Shown here: positions 49,101 through 52,100 of the stretch, in pieces | Numbering within the stretch: the stretch's first letter is position 1 | Layout: every line of letters begins with the position of its first letter | Translations under genes and position numbers: made by a program | NCBI GenBank assembly: GCA_963989385.1 | Contig: OZ022508.1 | Coordinates: forward strand, 54,351,087 to 54,415,086 | Reading direction: 5' to 3' | DNA length: 64,000 nt | DNA from: Ctena decussata | Lineage: Eukaryota > Mollusca > Bivalvia > Lucinida > Lucinidae | Notes under the pieces: generated by a model | Told to the model about the DNA's origin: nothing | The model's database searches: none | What the model saw: the letters and a program-made list of their open reading frames with translations, nothing else

Positions 49101-52100
49101 TTATTTATTCAAGGTTGGCTAATCACGGTCATTCACAATGTCGAAATTGTAGTGGGACCCACGATAAAATATTTCATGAGTTTGAAATAGGGTTTTTTAC
49201 TTCATAATTAACTACGAACTTTTGTTAAAATGTGTTTAATTTTCGAAAATAATTTTCTTATTTCAGACCTTGGAGAAGCAATCATTTTTAATGATGAATG
49301 CTGCAGAAGCCTTCATACAGTGATCGACGTATCCTTTGCTCAGGCATTGTTTATGGTTTAAAAGACATTCTGACGAAAGCATAAAGCCATATGCGCTTGT
49401 TATCATAAACATAATTAAGCCACGTCATGTAACTTCCAACAATGTGGCAATTTTGTCATGTGATATTCAAATCATCCTTCCCATTTTTACAGAATAAGCA
49501 GAGACCTCACTGCTGACTCTATGGCTTGGGTCACCTCCATAAATGGCTGATGTGACAAGCAAAGGTTCTGATCAGACTTCACTTATGTGCAGTCTGATCA
49601 GAGCCTTTGCTTGTCACCAATGCCACATTGTCGGAAATCACATGACGTGGCTCAATTATTTACACTGTTTAATGATTAAGTCTCTGTTTATATATCAGGG
49701 CATCACAAGCCATCAATATTGTGCAATCTAAGATGTTGGTACTTTCATAACATACATATGTTGTACAATTTAGACTTAACATTACTAAGTCAGATCATTC
49801 TGGCTACATCGAATTTGACGAAGCAAAGAAGGTACTAGAACATGTCAAATCTATGACGGTAAGTCGATGCCTTCTATATATGAACGGCGACACGACAAAA
49901 CCAACAAAGTTGCATGTGCGCCCAGCGAACACTCAGATCAGGCTGGACATCTGCCCAGTCTGATGAGAGCCTTCGCTGTGCACTGAAAGGATAGCTAACG
50001 CTCTAAGCTACCTCCATGACGACTGCGAAAACTCTGATCAGACAGGGCGGATGCCCAGGCTGACTTGAGTCTTCGCGTGGGACACATGCCACTTTGTTGG
50101 TTTTGACGTGTCGCGGCTCAATTTTCTTTGCTTTAGCTTTCTGGCACGACAGTTTAGTATTGTTTAATGATTTCATGATATATCGTGCATTGCCTTATGT
50201 TGAAAACTGTTAAAACATCTACGAAACCGCAAGAGGACATCTGTTTATATTTTGATCTCAAGCAAATGAAATATCAATTGTTGTGATGAATTTGACCAAA
50301 ATTAAGCTAGACAGGACTACAGGCATGTTTAAGTACTCGTATAGTACAGTTTGCTGCCAGCGCCCCAGGAAAAGTTTAATACGGAAATGCATATACATGT
50401 ATGTCTGTCACAATCGGTATACGTACGAACATTAGTTACTAACAAGGTTGATGTGTGATAGGTTTTTTTTTTTATTATTATTAAACTTATTAGACCGTAC
50501 GCGTAATAAAGTGACTTTGGTGTTTGGGGGTTTGGGGGGGGCTGGTAGGGAGAGCGGTGTGTGCGACGACACTAGGGCCGCACTGATGATGACTCAGGGC
50601 CCCATAGGTCGTAAACTCGTCAGAACGACCCTTTCTCTGTAAACAGCTAATTTTTTTGGTGTTTTGACCTAAAGTCATTATCTCTTTTCTTTGATGTCTG
50701 TTTCGTTTAGTTTCGACATAAACCGTGACAATAACTTGGTTGATCAGTCTGTGTAATAGAAGTAATATAAGAAGAGTTTAAAGATTTAAATTAAGCGTAT
50801 CTAAGATATACTTCGTAAATTAAAATGCACAGACCGAAAAGAATCTTCATGAACCCATTGATGCTCAGCATCCCATAAATAGGACATAGGCAAACAGTGC
50901 AAATCAAGACCAGACTCCGGAAAACCCGGCGTCTGATCAGGGTCTGCACTATTTGCATAAGACAAAGGAGAATGTCTCTTAATCGACAAACGGACTAATC
51001 TATTTGATAAGGATATACCATTCCACTGGGTATAATTGTTAAAAAGTCATTTGAAACTATAGCTGAACATTCCAAAGAAACGCCAAATCACAAAACACAA
51101 CCTTCTCAAGACATCGTAAGAAAAGGGAAGAGAAACGTAAATGACAAATAGAACAGTGCATCTTCGAAATCATGCACATGCACGTAAATAACCAACGAGA
51201 ATAGTGCACTTTTGTTATCAGACACATGCACGTTAATGACCAAAATGAACAGTGCACCTTTGTTACTACTCACGTAAATGACCAAACGAACAGTGTACCT
51301 TCGTTGTCAGATGCATTCACGTAAATGACCATAAAGAACAGTGCACCTGCGTTATCAGACACATACACATAAATTGCCAAAAAGAACAGTGCACCTTCAT
51401 TATGAGACTCATTCATAGAAATGACAAAAGGAATAGTGCACCTTCATTATCAGACACATTCACGTAAATGACAAAAGGAACAGTGTACCTTCGTTATCAG
51501 ACTCATTCGCATAAATTACCAAAAAGAACATGGCACCTTCGTTATCAGAAACAAACACGCAAATGACCAAATTAACAGTGCACCTTTGGTATCAGATACA
51601 TTCACGTAAATGACAAAAAGAACAATGTACCTTCTTTTTCAGGCGCATTCACATAAAAAACCAAAAAGAACAAGTGTACCCTTTTATCAGACATATTCTC
51701 GTAAATGACTAAAAGAAAAGTGCACCTTCGTTTTCAGACACTGAATATGTCTGATAACGTAGATGCACTGTCCTTTTGGTTATTTACGTCCAATTTAGAG
51801 AAATGCATATATGCGACCAAAATGCAAGAAACAAAATTATTCATTCTCCCTCTCGGTTCCATTTATAGGCTGTGATATATGAATCTGGTAGTTTCTGGAT
51901 ATCTTTATTATGCACTTTGTAGTATAGTTGTAATAAATTGTTGTATTTCAGGCTATTTTCAAAGCGTTCGATAAAGACAAATCTGGCTCTGTTGATACCA
52001 TGGAACTTGGAACGATGTACAAAAAACTAGGTTAAGTAAAAAGATGATATTTTATATGTTAGTAGTAACACCATTTTATTTAAACATTATGATACATAAA

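Noticed and set aside
51130..51792. CRISPR-like array
   Set aside because: Regular 47-base periodicity, but whole units repeat with gradual divergence, there are no unique spacers or cas genes, and the DNA is animal nuclear.
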